Assembly: GCF_030506205.2 (NCBI RefSeq)
Contig: NC_133340.1
Location: 23,039,593 to 23,103,592, forward strand
Source of the DNA: Paramisgurnus dabryanus
Lineage: Eukaryota > Chordata > Actinopteri > Cypriniformes > Cobitidae
DNA: 64,000 nt
Direction: 5' to 3'
Shown: positions 36,643 to 49,070 of the stretch, piece by piece
Layout of the letters: every line of letters starts with the position of its first letter
Numbering within the stretch: the first letter of the stretch is position 1
Position numbers and translations under genes: made by a program
Notes under the pieces: model-generated
Seen by the model: the letters and a program-made list of their open reading frames with translations, nothing else
Databases searched by the model: none
Told to the model about the DNA's origin: nothing

Positions 36643-37285
36643 GCCGTGTAATAAGCAGTATAACGCACAGGCAGCAGGTTGTTATGTAATGTAGAGGCAT
36701 TCCTACTCCGCTTCGCGTCGGGTCCTGAACACACTGTCAGGGCTTATTTCCCGATAACTACCGGCTGCCTCTACATTATCCCGCTTATTACACGGCTACT
36801 TGTCACATAAGAAAAAAACCGGACATGAATATGAATTTGAAACATTTTATTGGCATATTTGTTTTAAATTAACATTTTTATCCTTCCGCGAAACTTTGCA
36901 CAGATGCATAAAATCATCTACCTTATTAAGATTCTCTGCTTCATACTTGTCTGTCTCCATTTTTTCTCTTTTAGCCAGTCTTTGAGAAGTTTTAATGCCC
37001 ATTCTGTATTTTTTTGTGTGTTGGCTTTGTAGCTGTCATGCTCTATTTTGTCAAGTTCAGTCTCAGTAAGCTGTCTGTGTCTTGTCGTGGTTGTCCAGTG
37101 TTTGTCACAAGATGGCGCCAAACAGTAATCTTTATTGATCTTTATTGGCGCGGAGCGATTTTACTCGTACAAGTAGTTCCGGCTATGCGTTATTACTTTG
37201 GAGCGGTTATTATTTGAAAAGAACGAACCTGCAAATGTCTCAACTGACCAATCAGAATCAAGCATTCCAGAGAGCCGTGTAATAA
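36643..37285. repeat. Inverted-repeat element, agccgtgtaataa family
   Basis: tagccgtgtaataagcag and cgcttattacacggcta form an imperfect hairpin (36,643-36,805). A third agccgtgtaataac occurs at about 37,274. It is probably a nested pair of related non-autonomous elements. Confidence 0.5.
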
Positions 37286-40200
37286 CGCTAAATAAGGGTT
37301 TTATATATTATATGCATTTTATTCTATCTAGTTATTCTATTTGACATTATTTTTCTTAATATTATTGAAATCTTATGTTGCTGCTGTATTGTCTTTAAAT
37401 GCTGATTTGAGGCTTCGATGGACTAGATTGCAAAGTTTTTATTAAAATCATGATGTTGTTGTAAAACAGTAAATGTCCACTCTCTGTTTTTGATATAATA
37501 ACACCTCCTAAATCTGCTTCTTGTCAGACAAAGTTAGTCAGAGCATTGACAATGCAACTAAGATTATTCAATAAAGCATCTTTATTTTATTCAACATCAC
37601 TTCATCTCCTGTCTGCTGTTTTTCTCTTCATCTATGTGTCTACCTCATGGTTGGTTTGAAGTATTAACTCTCACAACAGAGCTGATATTTGAGCACAGAT
37701 TTAGTGATTTCCTGACATGACATGGAAACTATGTCTGAACTATGGGGAAAAAAATCTCCATATATTCAATTCTTCTCCTGGGGTGTGTTTCCCAAAACCA
37801 TAGTTGCTAACCCCATTGCCGACCAACTATGTTGCTAACAGGTTAGTTTTCCTAAGTTTGCCACATAACCATACCAGAAAAAGCTAGACTTCATTCAACA
37901 ATGTTAAGTTGTTGAAAATTAAAAACTCATTAAAGGGATTGTTCAACCAAAAATTACAATTCTGTCATCATTTTCCCACTTTTATCTTGTTACAAACCTG
38001 TATACATTTCTTTGTTCTGATGAACGCAAATGAAGATATTTTCAGGAATGTTTGAAACCAAACCATAGTTTTCTTTTTTCCATAATTAATGGGGCTCATG
38101 AAGAAATTATTTAGAAGAAATTTTGATACGAAGGTTTTTGTTGAATCACGATTTGTTCGTGAAAACATCCGTACGCACATATCACACACAAATTTGTGCA
38201 TAGGCATGCTTAGTGAATGAGACCCAAACAGCCTCTTGTGCAGTCAAACCAATGAAAGCTAAGATAGACTCCTGACCTTCTAGACTGTCTGTGACAGACT
38301 TCAAACTTGCCCAGATTGACAAGGCATCTCGTCGGCAGACATCCCAACCTGATAAAAATATATACAGTACATTTTACAAACTTACCACAGATGATCTGGC
38401 AAAGACTTATAAAACAGCATCTTCCCAAATGGCTCATGTTAGCTATCAGGGCATTTGATGAAGTTCTTAAAAAGAAAAACATATTTCATTAGTATAGAAA
38501 CGTAAATCTAATGTTTTGGTTGGAAATACAAAAAACTGTGGCCCAAGTACAACTTTTAAAGAAATGAAGAATGTTTTCATTTTTTTTCATGGGACACTTT
38601 TACCTTATTACTATTTAAGGGGTACAGATATGGGCATCTGGAAAGACACATGACTTCACCTCTGTGTATTTTATCACACTTCTTCAAATTGCCCAATGAT
38701 CTGCCTACAATATAAAACACATAATAAGTAGGAAAAGAGCTTCACAAAAAGAAATGGTCAATTATTGGTTTCCATTACAACATGGTACCTTGGTGGTGCA
38801 TTACAATGGTGGGTGGTAGCTTTAATTATGTAACTCATGGACATTACCTCAAACATGATTATTAAAGCCATAATACATAAAGATAGGAAGAAAGAAATGC
38901 TGTTATGTACACAACCACAAAGACCCATTTTGTCTGTCAATATAAAGCCTCTTTAAAACTTGCATCAACGTCCACTCTGAAGAAATATGAATTAACTTCA
39001 GGCTCCTTCTATTGAAAATAAAGGGTTTGAAACACGTACATACTGACATACAGAATAAATTAAGTGCTGTGCTGAACAATAACCATTGTATCCTAACTTT
39101 TTTAATGACAATGATAAACCAGTACTGAGAAACAAGTGTTTTTAAAACTTAGAACAACACAAAGCCACTCTCACTTCTCAACTGTAAAGTTTCTTTTGTT
39201 TCTTTTTTTACAGTCTATGGATAAAAACTGTAACATTCCAGACTGACTTGTATGAATGAAACAAATAAAAGGCTTGATGTTATTTTATTATTAATCGTAT
39301 TCTTAAAATGTATATTTGAAATGTTATATTTTAGACATTGTGATGGAAAGCCCTCGCACACATGGGTACCGCCACCCTATGGCCTAAGTAAAGCAATGAA
39401 CCGGGGGATATGAATTTAAGTGGGTAAATAATATATCAGTTTTAAAGATTAAAATTACTTTAATATAACTGATCCAAATAATTACAAGGCACCATAATAT
39501 AACTGATTGCTTATGTTAGATTTTCCTTAATTTGGCAGCTCAGTCTTTTGCAGCTGGCCAAAGGATTAGAATGCATCTCATACGTAAAATAAGAAAACAG
39601 GACCAAATGCTTATGGGGAAAAAAGATTTAATGAAGGTTCTTATGTAGCATAGTTACATAGACTGTTTTGAACGTTTGCGCTTGATTTGCGGGAATCACG
39701 GAAGTTAAAAATCTAAACTTTGAGGGATTTTCGCATCACTAACCAATTAGGACCATGTTCTAGTAGTGACGTGATTACAGGAAGCGAGCAGAGGCAGAAA
39801 TACAAGGCAAAAATGTTTGGAAAAAAGGGAGTGGAGAGGTCGGACAATCTGGTAAGTTTACTCAATTTGTGCTTTAGTTTTAAGAAAAATCCTAATAACT
39901 GAATAGACGGAATAGCTGTTTCTCAATATTACCTTTTTTTGAGTAAAAAATAAAAATCTGCATTAAAAAATGAATGACTTCCAGCCACTTTTACACTCTA
40001 GCCGGTGTCGGTGTGGACGCACAGTAATAGGGTTAACGGTGCATTTACACCACCACTGGAGAGAGCATCAAAGTGGCCGGAAGTCTTTCATTTTCAATGA
40101 GAGCCAGCGGCAAGCAATGGAGAGCGTCGAGGAGAGTTCAAATCAATTTAACTTTATGGTGATGAGCTATGATGCTTTTTTGACTCTCTTGCCAACGGTG

Positions 40201-41645
40201 GTGTGAATGTACAGTTAGATAAACCGCTAGTGTTAGTGCTGGGTTTGTCTCATACATCTTGAAAAGTGAAGCCACCTGCTATCTGGTTGTTGGCAGGCTG
40301 CAGTGCAAGTCCAGTGCAACCGGACTCGGCTCTAAATAAAAAAATATTCACACTTCCAATACAATTTTCCGAAAGATGGTTTTGGTCCTTTGAGGTAGTT
40401 AATATCATGCGGATACATGTTAAATTTTTTATTTTGTGATCAATTTCATTTTTGCTAGTAATTTGATGCTATAGAAATGGGGTGTGTTGTTATGATTGGC
40501 GTAAAACCATGCTGATAATCAATACCAAAAAACGTGGTTATTACACTTTTACCACAATAAAACCATGGTTTTTCGTAAGAGAAGACTGCACCTCGGTAAA
40601 GACACATGGAGTGGTGAGGTAAGGAAAAGCCTCCTAAACAAAAAACTGTACAACAGTAACACTAAAGTTTATTCGCTACTGGTATCGGTACTCGATCGAC
40701 GGCCCGCCCGACTGTTTAAGTTGATTTTCAATAAAGCAGTGTTGATTTTTTCGCTCCTGGGTCCTGAGTAACTGGTGATGCTCAGGAAGCTACTTGTGTT
40801 GTTTAGTTGTGCTAAATTAACCCCCCCAAAAAATGTTTTACAGATACAAAACTGGTTTGTTTCTCCCTGCTAAAAAAACAACAGAAACCAGAAATTCTAT
40901 TGGTTTTAATGGGAATTTTATTGGCTGTATTGGAAACCATTAGGAATTTCTGTATTATTGTTTTTTTCAGCAGGGTCATTAAACCCACAGCTAGATCACA
41001 ACACCTGAAATATAACTTATATTGAAAGATTTGCGTGGATTATAATAGCATGTGTATCCTCTTCAAAAAAATATTAAAAACTGGATTATGTGCAATCGAA
41101 AATTTCTTTTTGTGTCCACATTTTTAGAGGCTCACCCATTATACCCCTTATGAAAATGAATAATGGTTTTATTGGTAAAAGTGTAGTAACCATGTTTTTG
41201 ATGCAGTGATTACTAAATCACTGAAAATGACCCAGCAGATGTTCACTTAATGACTTAATTATATCTTCATTATCTCATTAACTTTAACACTTAACTTTTT
41301 TTATAACACCTAACTAGGTGTGGATTATAAAGCAGTGTTAGTTTAAGACTGGGTATTTTGCTATGTACACTGAAAAAAATATTTTAGTGGATTTACTTTA
41401 AAAAAGCTAGTACACTTTTTCCACTTACAAACAAATCAACCGTGATGGGAGTCATGAATGAGTTTAGTACTATGTTGATATCCATCATGCATTACAGGAT
41501 GAAGCGTTATTTTGATGATTGTCACCATTGTTGAGATTCACCCATTGGTTCTTAGTGTCTTTATGTGTTTCATTAAGCCAGTAGTTGAAAACATCTGTGT
41601 ATTTAGTTTTTTTTGTAAGAACGTGATTGCTACAACAGCTTTAAT
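37286..41645. other. Intergenic, repeat-derived, no gene seen
   Basis: Short repeat pieces can be recognised: a cccaaaaccatagttgctaac block at about 37,790, fragments of the accatggttt repeat at 40,500-40,570 and 41,150-41,200, and a GC-rich patch at 40,000-40,200. Open frames here are short and show no domain I can name. Confidence 0.5.
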
Positions 41646-41649
41646 ATCT

Positions 41650-41940
41650 AATTGTGACACTACAGGTCAGGGGTCTCATTTATAAAACTGCATAGAATCC
41701 ATACTAAAAGTATGCCAAGCGTATGGCAAAACATATTCAGATTTATAAAACTATGGGTACGCACACCAGCAAGCAATGTTCCTTTCATAAATCACATACC
41801 ACCTGCAAGTGTGCTTACATATGCATCATATGCTGCCCTTTACACGCCCATGATTAACCATAAATAGTCAATGCAAATCACCTCATGAATGCTGCCTGCA
41901 TATTAATAAAGCTGGCATTCAATTGTTCTTTCATAAGCTA
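41650..41940. repeat. Dispersed repeat, gggtctcatttataaaac type
   Basis: It starts ggggtctcatttataaaac and contains several inverted tataaa blocks. A related piece in opposite orientation lies at about 38,090-38,225 (gaatgagaccc end). Confidence 0.45.
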
Positions 41941-43690
41941 AATGCTCCTGGCCAAACACAAGTCATTGTCGTAATCCTCCAGCATTGCAATCATGCAGCA
42001 TTTAAATATGTTTACAGCAAAATTATTGTACACCTTGCAAAATCACAGAATAAATGAGAAGTATCACTAAAATAAAATAGATGTGTTTTCTGCTGCTTTT
42101 GTGCATGTGTCTGATATATGTGTCTGATACAGTAGATTGGTCTACTCTGTAATTTCATAGCAACACTAATACAGTAGAGTTTTCTTTGCAAATGTTTTTA
42201 TCAAACCATTATGACAGCCTTTTAACCTTTATAGAGTCAATGACCCAAATAAAGCAAACATTGATCACCACAATGGTTGTTTTCATAAAATAATTGTGGG
42301 TGTAAAAGTGACGTTTACTGCTATCTGGGTTACAAATGAAGGGTAAGTAAACTTTGCTTAAAATTCCAATATACATTTATTTCCAAACAATTGTCTTAGG
42401 AAGAAAATATGATGCAAGGGCAAAGCTTTTTATCTAAAAACAGAAAGGCGACAGTAGTGGTAAGATCTGTTAACCTGCATTATAAATAAATAATTAAAAT
42501 TAAATAAATTGATTTAATATTACATATTTTATGGAAATGTGCTTTACTCGTTTTAGTTGCATTACATAAATGGTCAAAGAGTCCAACTAAAACAAACACT
42601 GATCACCATAATTGTGACTTTAAATGACACAAAACAACCTAGTAAGTGAATTGTATTTTCTATAGCAATATTTTTACAGAATCTTCTGAAATAGAGTTTT
42701 GAAGTCTGAAAAGACTTTAAGACATTATGATGATTTTAGTGTAGTTTGTTTTGTTTTATGGTACAGAATTTGTACCTTTTGCCTATTCTTTAAATTTAGG
42801 GCAGGCAAGGATAGTCGAATCTGCAACTATTTCCCCAAGTATACCAATCACATTACCTTAAGTAAAGTAATACTCTAAGATTAGATCATACTCACTTATA
42901 ATTGTCAGAAGACTTTCCCGTGGTTGATTATTTGAGCAAAGTTCACGAAAGCAGAAGACTTCTTGTCTTTTATAAAATTTAATAATACAATTTAGTTGTT
43001 TGTGATTACAAGTTTTGCTGATTTAAAAAGAAAATAAATAAAAAATCCAAATTAGATAAAAAGTAATAAAACAAAAATACAGAGTCTAAAAAATACTAAG
43101 TCTAGAGCACACAAGATTTCAGGCTGTCAGATAACGGAGATGCTGGCAGCGGTGTCCAGATCTGAATAAGTTCTGCAGCAGCATCAATTTATAGGGACGG
43201 TCTCAAGGCCAAATTCCAGGAATCATATTCAAGGCCTCATGGCCTTTGATCCTTACATTTACTGGGAAATTCCCCAATCATCTTATATATGCGATGAAGT
43301 CTCTTTGTTGTTCTTCTCCGAGCTCTTCTGCGTTTTCTCCAATGAAGACAGGTCTTTAAATCATGCTTTAAACCATAATATATCCCTTATGCTTTGTTCT
43401 ATCTAATACATGTATCATAATAAACTAGTAAATACAAAACCATATATTTGTCATTTTGTTGGAAATTTAAGAGCTGTCATGCATATATTCCCAACTCGGT
43501 GATTATAATACTTTGCATTAAAGCAACACTTGACGTATAAAATAATAAAAATATTAACATGACAAAAGGAGTATAAAATAACAAACCATAGTTTTCTATT
43601 GCTCCAAAGAATTACATATAAAATTAGGTGTATTATTCGGCTTATAAAACTTGGATAATTTGCTAAATCTTACCCAATAGTTTCAGTATG
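41941..43690. other. Intergenic; possible LTR fragment, otherwise nothing
   Basis: On the minus strand, 43,420-42,950 has a TATA-like ccctataaattgatg followed by downstream sequence with AATAAA-like motifs, which could be a solo LTR, but no clear TG...CA ends were found. 43,440-43,690 is the ZF2 3' flank, homologous to 60,420-60,650 in inverse orientation. Confidence 0.35.
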
Positions 43691-43738
43691 TTTTTTCTGA
43701 TGATTCTGAAAACTTTCAGAATGAGCAAATCTCTCTCC

Positions 43739-46039
43739 TCAGATCGGGCAGACGTACGGTTTCTCTCCAGTATGAACTCTCTCATGGACTTTTAAGTGAA
43801 CTTCCTGAGTAAAAGTCTTCTCACATTGAGAACATTTGTAAGGTTTATCACCTGTATGAGTTCTCTGGTGTCTCACTAAATGTGAACGTTGACTAAAACT
43901 CCTTCCACAGACATTACATTTGTAAGGTTTCTCTCCGGTGTGAATTCTTTCATGGGCTTTTAAGGAAGCTGAATGAGCAAATGTTTTCTCACACTGAGAG
44001 CATTTGTAAGGTTTTTCACCTGTATGAATTCTCTGGTGTCTCACTAAATGTTCATGTAGACTGAAACTCTTCCCACAGACATTACTGTGATGAGGTTTCT
44101 CTCCAGTGTGAATTCTCTCATGGACTCTAATAGAAATTAAATCAGAGAAGCTCTTTCCACAGATCGGGCAGACGTAAGGTTTCTCTCCAGTGTGAACTCT
44201 CTCATGGGCTTTTAAGTGACCTGCATGAGCAACCGTCTTCTCACACTGAAAGCATTTGTAAGGTTTTTCACCTGTATGAGTTCTCTGGTGTATCACTAAA
44301 CTGTCATGTCGATTAAAACTCTTCCCACAAACACTACAGTGATGAGGTTTCTCTCCAGTGTGAATTCTCTCGTGGGCTTTTAAGTGACCTGCATCAGCAA
44401 ACGTCTTCTCACACTGAAAGCATTTGTAAGGTTTTTCACCTGTATGAGTTCTCTGGTGTCTCACTAAACTGTCATGTCGATTAAAACTCATCCCACAAAC
44501 ACTACAGTGATGAGGTTTCTCTCCAGTGTGAATTCTCTCGTGGGCTTTTAAGTGACCTGCATCAGCAAACGTCTTCTCACACTGAAAGCATTTGTAAGGT
44601 TTTTCACCTGTATGAGTTCTCTGGTGTCTCACTAAACTGTCATGTCGATTAAAACTCTTCCCACAAACATTACAGTGATGAGGTTTCTCTCCAGTGTGAA
44701 TTCTCTCATGGACTATCAGATGAGATTTATGACTGAAACGTTTATCACAGTGTGAACATTGAAAGGGTTTTTGTTCAGTGTGTAGTGTTTTGTGTGACTT
44801 GCACTGATACGGTCTCTCATTAGTGTGTTTCTTCAGATAATGTTCATGTTCTGTGTGTTTTCTCTTATGGCTCTCTAAATATCTCAATGTCTCTCCACCG
44901 CTGATGCAGGAAAGAGTCGAGGACGTTATTTCTCCATCCAAACACAATTCACTCTTTACATCTGAAAGAAACATGAAACAAATAAATTGACTTTTATTTA
45001 TATAAAGTAGGATGAATTGAGATTCTGTATCTTTTCTATATTCACTCAGAGAGAGAAGACAGCTGTCAGTGTTGGTATTATAGCTGCTTGGGTAATTATA
45101 TATTGATTAAATCAAATTGTTTCGTCTTTTACTGAATTTATACTTAAAACCACATTTTCCTTATAATAGTTTACTATGGAAAAGGGTTTACATAAAATTA
45201 ACTTGTTGTGTTTCTATTCAGGGCTCATAAGATGACTTGATGAGCGTGCTTTACTTCGGTTAGTGGTTAACTGGTCAACATGAGCATCCCTACTTTAGTG
45301 TTGGTTTTGACACACTGCTGGTGGTACCCATATGAACACAGAGCCGGTGTTAATTTAATATCAGGGATTTTACTGTGTATAGCTCTGGCAATTTGGGGAA
45401 ATTAGTTTTGCGATATTACAAACCTCCTGTCAACTATTGTGCACACCCCTACAATAAAGTTTTATTTTATATTAAAAAAACAAATAAAACAAATTGCTTT
45501 ACACCCAAATCCCTAATAAAAAAAGCCACAAATCTCAACTAGTTTTAAAAAATAGATAGTGGTTTTTACAAAACAAATGCCACTTGGTGTCATTGTTTGC
45601 TGCATACTCTTGTGAAAAAAAATATATTATTGCATAACCATTAACACAAAGTTTTAGAAATTTGAAAAATACATTCTTGGAGCTTTCCATTGTTATGATT
45701 ATTTTAGGTTTACAGTATGCTATTAAAAATAGTAAAAATGTAACAATTTTGGGGAGACATACATTTACCTGACAGAAAAAAATTATGACCATCATCATTG
45801 TCTTCATATTCATCTTCTGTTGGTTCAGTTTTTATTTCTGTAGGTTCAGTTTTGATCTTCATCATGAGGTTCCTGAAGTCGATGAGTTTGACTGAACACA
45901 TCTTGAGTTTGGTCTGCAGGATCTGCTGCTGTTCTCCAGCGTTACAGACAGAATCCAGAGACTCTGTGGAGGTTTGATCAGTAGATTCCTCATCCTGTAA
46001 GCCCTGATCAGTTCCTGATTTACAGCACATCACATCCAT
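43739..46039 (-). CDS. ZF2: C2H2 zinc-finger protein, truncated by a stop in its last finger
   Basis: Exon 1 is 46039-45769 (donor gtaaat) and exon 2 is 44961-43739, giving 497 residues. The acidic leader carries two IKTEP (SUMO-type) motifs. About twelve fingers follow. The first finger is collapsed to YQCKSHKTLH. Fingers around 44,170-44,680 form three copies of a two-finger unit. One finger has Ser for its first Cys (HHSNVC, about 44,090). The array ends at YVCPI, where the Cys codon TGT of the paralogue ZF5 is TGA (43,739-43,741). Downstream sequence still encodes the rest of that finger up to ETIG and a stop, so the stop is recent. Losing one terminal finger may not abolish DNA binding. 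Confidence 0.85.
44170..44680 (-). repeat. 168-base two-finger tandem repeat, three units
   Basis: cagtgatgaggtttctctcc recurs at 44,337, 44,505 and 44,673, exactly 168 bases apart. The middle and upper units differ at about two positions in 168. Each unit encodes one HHC-type and one YKC-type finger, so the frame and linker are preserved. Confidence 0.95.
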
Positions 46040-46245
46040 CTCTTCATCAACACTAAAATACACAGAGACAAGACTCTGTTTACACTCAATAAAACACTCA
46101 AGAGAGAAAAAAACTGAGGATACACAAACACATCACACGCGAGCTCTTTCTTTCTTTCTTTCTTTCTTTAGTGGGTTTATCGGCGGACTAAAGAGCTGCA
46201 GAGCGCCTCCTGCTGTACTGGAGAGAGAAGACGCTCAACACTTCA
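46040..46245 (-). promoter_or_regulatory. ZF2 promoter block with CTCF-like box
   Basis: Reverse-complement copy of the ZF1 block. The box (ctgcagagcgcctcctgctg on the plus strand) lies at 46,196-46,215, next to an expanded (CTTT)n tract at 46,146-46,170. Confidence 0.65.
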
Positions 46246-48060
46246 TTCATCTCTCATTCATTACCACACCATGAAGAAACATCAACTTTGTTGTGTAATG
46301 ACTGTCACAATTCTGATTTTTACCAGTGTCAAGGAATACAGTCTCCACCTGCAATAGCGATTGGAGATTTACACATATATGCATAAGGAGGAAAGAAGAA
46401 GTTGATAAACTCAACAAGTGCTGAAGTAACAAAATAAAGACAAAACATCAAACTTTTAAAAGTATAATGATAGGACATTGTAAAGAAAATAATTATTAAA
46501 GAATGGGAACATCAGTGTGATTTAAAATGCTATGAAAAGTTTTCCCTCCACATCAAGCAATGAATAACCAGTCTTAATAAAACAATGTTACATTTGCTAA
46601 AAGAGGAAAATTAGTTTAGTAAAGGTCAAAGGACGAATGTCTAACTTAAGGAAACGTTAATCACAATAATGGTGACTTCAAATGAACCCATAACAAACAC
46701 AAACTTAAGATTTAATTTGATACATTCTGTGATTACATCACGTCAGAAGGAAGATTTGTCTACTAAATCACGTGTGTGGATGCTGGAATAGTTGAGCACT
46801 TTTATTTTGTTCTGATAACTGTTTAAGTTAAACTTATCATCCCGGTTTAGAAAATAACGCTGCAAGTTATAATTTTTGTTTTTTTAACAGAGATGATGAT
46901 AGAGAGGCAAACGTGAAAGATAGCAGCTTTTGGAGTCATACACCCACCAATGTTCATTTAATACTGGGGATTTCACTGCAACACTGCTTCAGTGTTAAAT
47001 TTTAACACCAGTCTTTTTGCACACCCATCTGGGTGTGTATTATATATACACCAAGCAGTGTTGATTTACCACCGGGGATTTTGCTGTGTAGAGAAGACGA
47101 CAACTGGGTCATTGTTCAATTGTGGTGGCAAATGAGAGGCAGAATTTTTTTAAATGCTTCTTTGTTTTCTTTTAATAAAATGTATTGTTTTGCATTTAAA
47201 ATTATTTTAAATTGCTATATCAATTAAAACTGAAGCTTAATAACATTTTGTGGTGTTACCAATATTTGAAGTAAAAAGACACTTAGTAACACCACAGACA
47301 CTAACACCACAGACAAATTAGCCTAAATCCAGTCTTCTAAAGTTTCCTAAAATGGAGGCTGCCATCATGATGATTTCAAGATCAGAGGACATTTAGGAAA
47401 TATTAATGTATGTATTTATCAAAATAAAAATAAAATAAAATCTGCAAGTTATAAACATAACATCACAGACACACAAACACTTATAAAGTGTGACAGATGA
47501 AATTGTCAGAAATTTAGATAACTTTAAGAAAATTATTAAAAAAGAATGCACTCACCATGCACCCCTCAGATTAACCAGCACCTGCACTGACCAATGAAGT
47601 AGTACAAATATATTTCCTCCTTTACTTAAAAGGGCAACATCCATTGTCATAACACCACAGACATGAATTTGAACTACTTGTTTTCTTAAATATATAACAT
47701 TATTTTAATAAAATTGTAGAAATAAAATCTATATTCACAATATAACCACTTCATTTGTGTAAAAATGTAATATTGTTGCAATTATAATCCATAATATCTC
47801 TCCATAATAGGTGTGGCAGGAACTTCAATGTTGCCAGAGTCCGTCTCAGTGTTTGATGGTTTCTATCACTCAGTTTTACTTTTACCCATTGTTTTCTTTC
47901 ACTGATGAAGTCTTTTTTCATGAAGTTTTCATGACTAATGAAGTTTACATGCTAATGGTATGTGCTTCACATGTACATTTATTAATGAAAGTGTGAAACA
48001 TGTGTCACTAAACGATACTGTTACGCATCCTCACGCTTTTTCTTCTTCTTCCTTTATTTC
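46246..48060. other. Intergenic, no gene seen
   Basis: AT-rich. 46,860-46,990 is the uninterrupted form of the repeat that is split by the element at 5628-6620. Short open frames show no recognisable domain. Confidence 0.45.
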
Positions 48061-48064
48061 TTTA

Positions 48065-48343
48065 CGCCATTCCAGCATCTACGGCTATATTCATGGGGAA
48101 CCAGTTAATCCATACACAAGTTTTTTTCAGACAAGTTGATCCATACACTGGTTGGGGGAGTGACAATTTGGCATGTCCAATTTGCCTAACTGGGAGGAGG
48201 AAACCGGAGTACCTGGAGTAAACCCACACTGACACTGGGAGAACATGCAAACTCCACACAGAAAGGCCACCTGCCCTAGCCGGGGCTTGATCCAGGGACC
48301 TTCTTGCTGTCAGGCAACAGTACTGAGCCACTGTGCCGCCCCC
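48065..48343 (-). mobile_element. V-SINE (DANA/mermaid-like)
   Basis: Read on the minus strand it starts ggggcggcacagtggctcag, a tRNA-derived head with A-box-like tggctcagt and B-box-like ggtccctggatc. The conserved central domain includes tttgcatgttctcccagtgt. The 3' part is degenerate. Confidence 0.75.
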
Positions 48344-48879
48344 TCACACTTTTGGGTATATGTAAGTGGGTATACCTGTCCACAGCTCAAATTTACTTGT
48401 AGTGAATAATTCAGAGTAATGCAGAATAAATCCAAACATAACAATTTTTTAGACAGTTAAGCAACATGATAATTCAAAAATCATTTCAACTAATATAACC
48501 CATTCATCAATCTTAAGAAATGTCAACGATACCAAATAATTCAAAGTCTAATTCAAACAATATAATGCATTGATCAATCATACAAAACACTGAATAATAC
48601 AAAAGGAGAGAGTAAACGACAAATTAATTCAACATTCAATTCAAGCAATATAACACACTGATCAATCACACAAAAAACATTAATTGTAAAAATGTTACCT
48701 GGCGATGAGAACTAAATATTAGCTTTTTTGGGACCACAAATAACCGAGGTCAATGTAAAGTCATTCATAGAAATAAATTGTTTTTGTTCTAGTACATTAT
48801 CTAATCAAATATTCACATTGAATATACACAACCAGTGTGTCAAGACAAACACTACAATGATTTCAGTGTACTTTGTTCT
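48344..48879. other. Intergenic, no gene seen
   Basis: AT-rich sequence with a twice-repeated aatataa(t/c)(g/a)ca(t/c)tgatcaatca block (about 48,560 and 48,650). It precedes the decayed 3' fingers of ZF3. Confidence 0.4.
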
Positions 48880-49070
48880 TTAGTGTGTTTCTTCTGATGA
48901 TGCTGAAAACTTCCATAGTAAGAATCTCTCTCCACAAATCGAGCAGACATAAAGGTTCTCTCCTGTTTGAACTCTCTCATGGGCTTTTAATTACTTGACT
49001 GAGTAAATGTATGAGTTCTCTGGTGTCTCACTAAACTGTCATGTCGACTGAAACTCTTCCCACAAACACT
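48880..49070 (-). pseudogene. Decayed terminal fingers of ZF3
   Basis: Beyond the ZF3 stop the sequence still encodes, in broken frames, a finger with SFSRHDSLVRHQRTHT, part of a second finger, and the family's final FQHHQKKHTK. A deletion removed a linker region near 49,005, and small indels break the frame. The original gene therefore had about three more fingers. Confidence 0.85.

Noticed and set aside
42950..43420. Possible solo LTR on the minus strand
   Set aside because: There is a TATA-like motif and AT-rich tail, but no TG...CA ends or target duplication could be located.
48280..48343. Possible tRNA gene
   Set aside because: The A- and B-box-like sequences are the tRNA-derived head of a V-SINE, and no complete cloverleaf with anticodon stem is evident.
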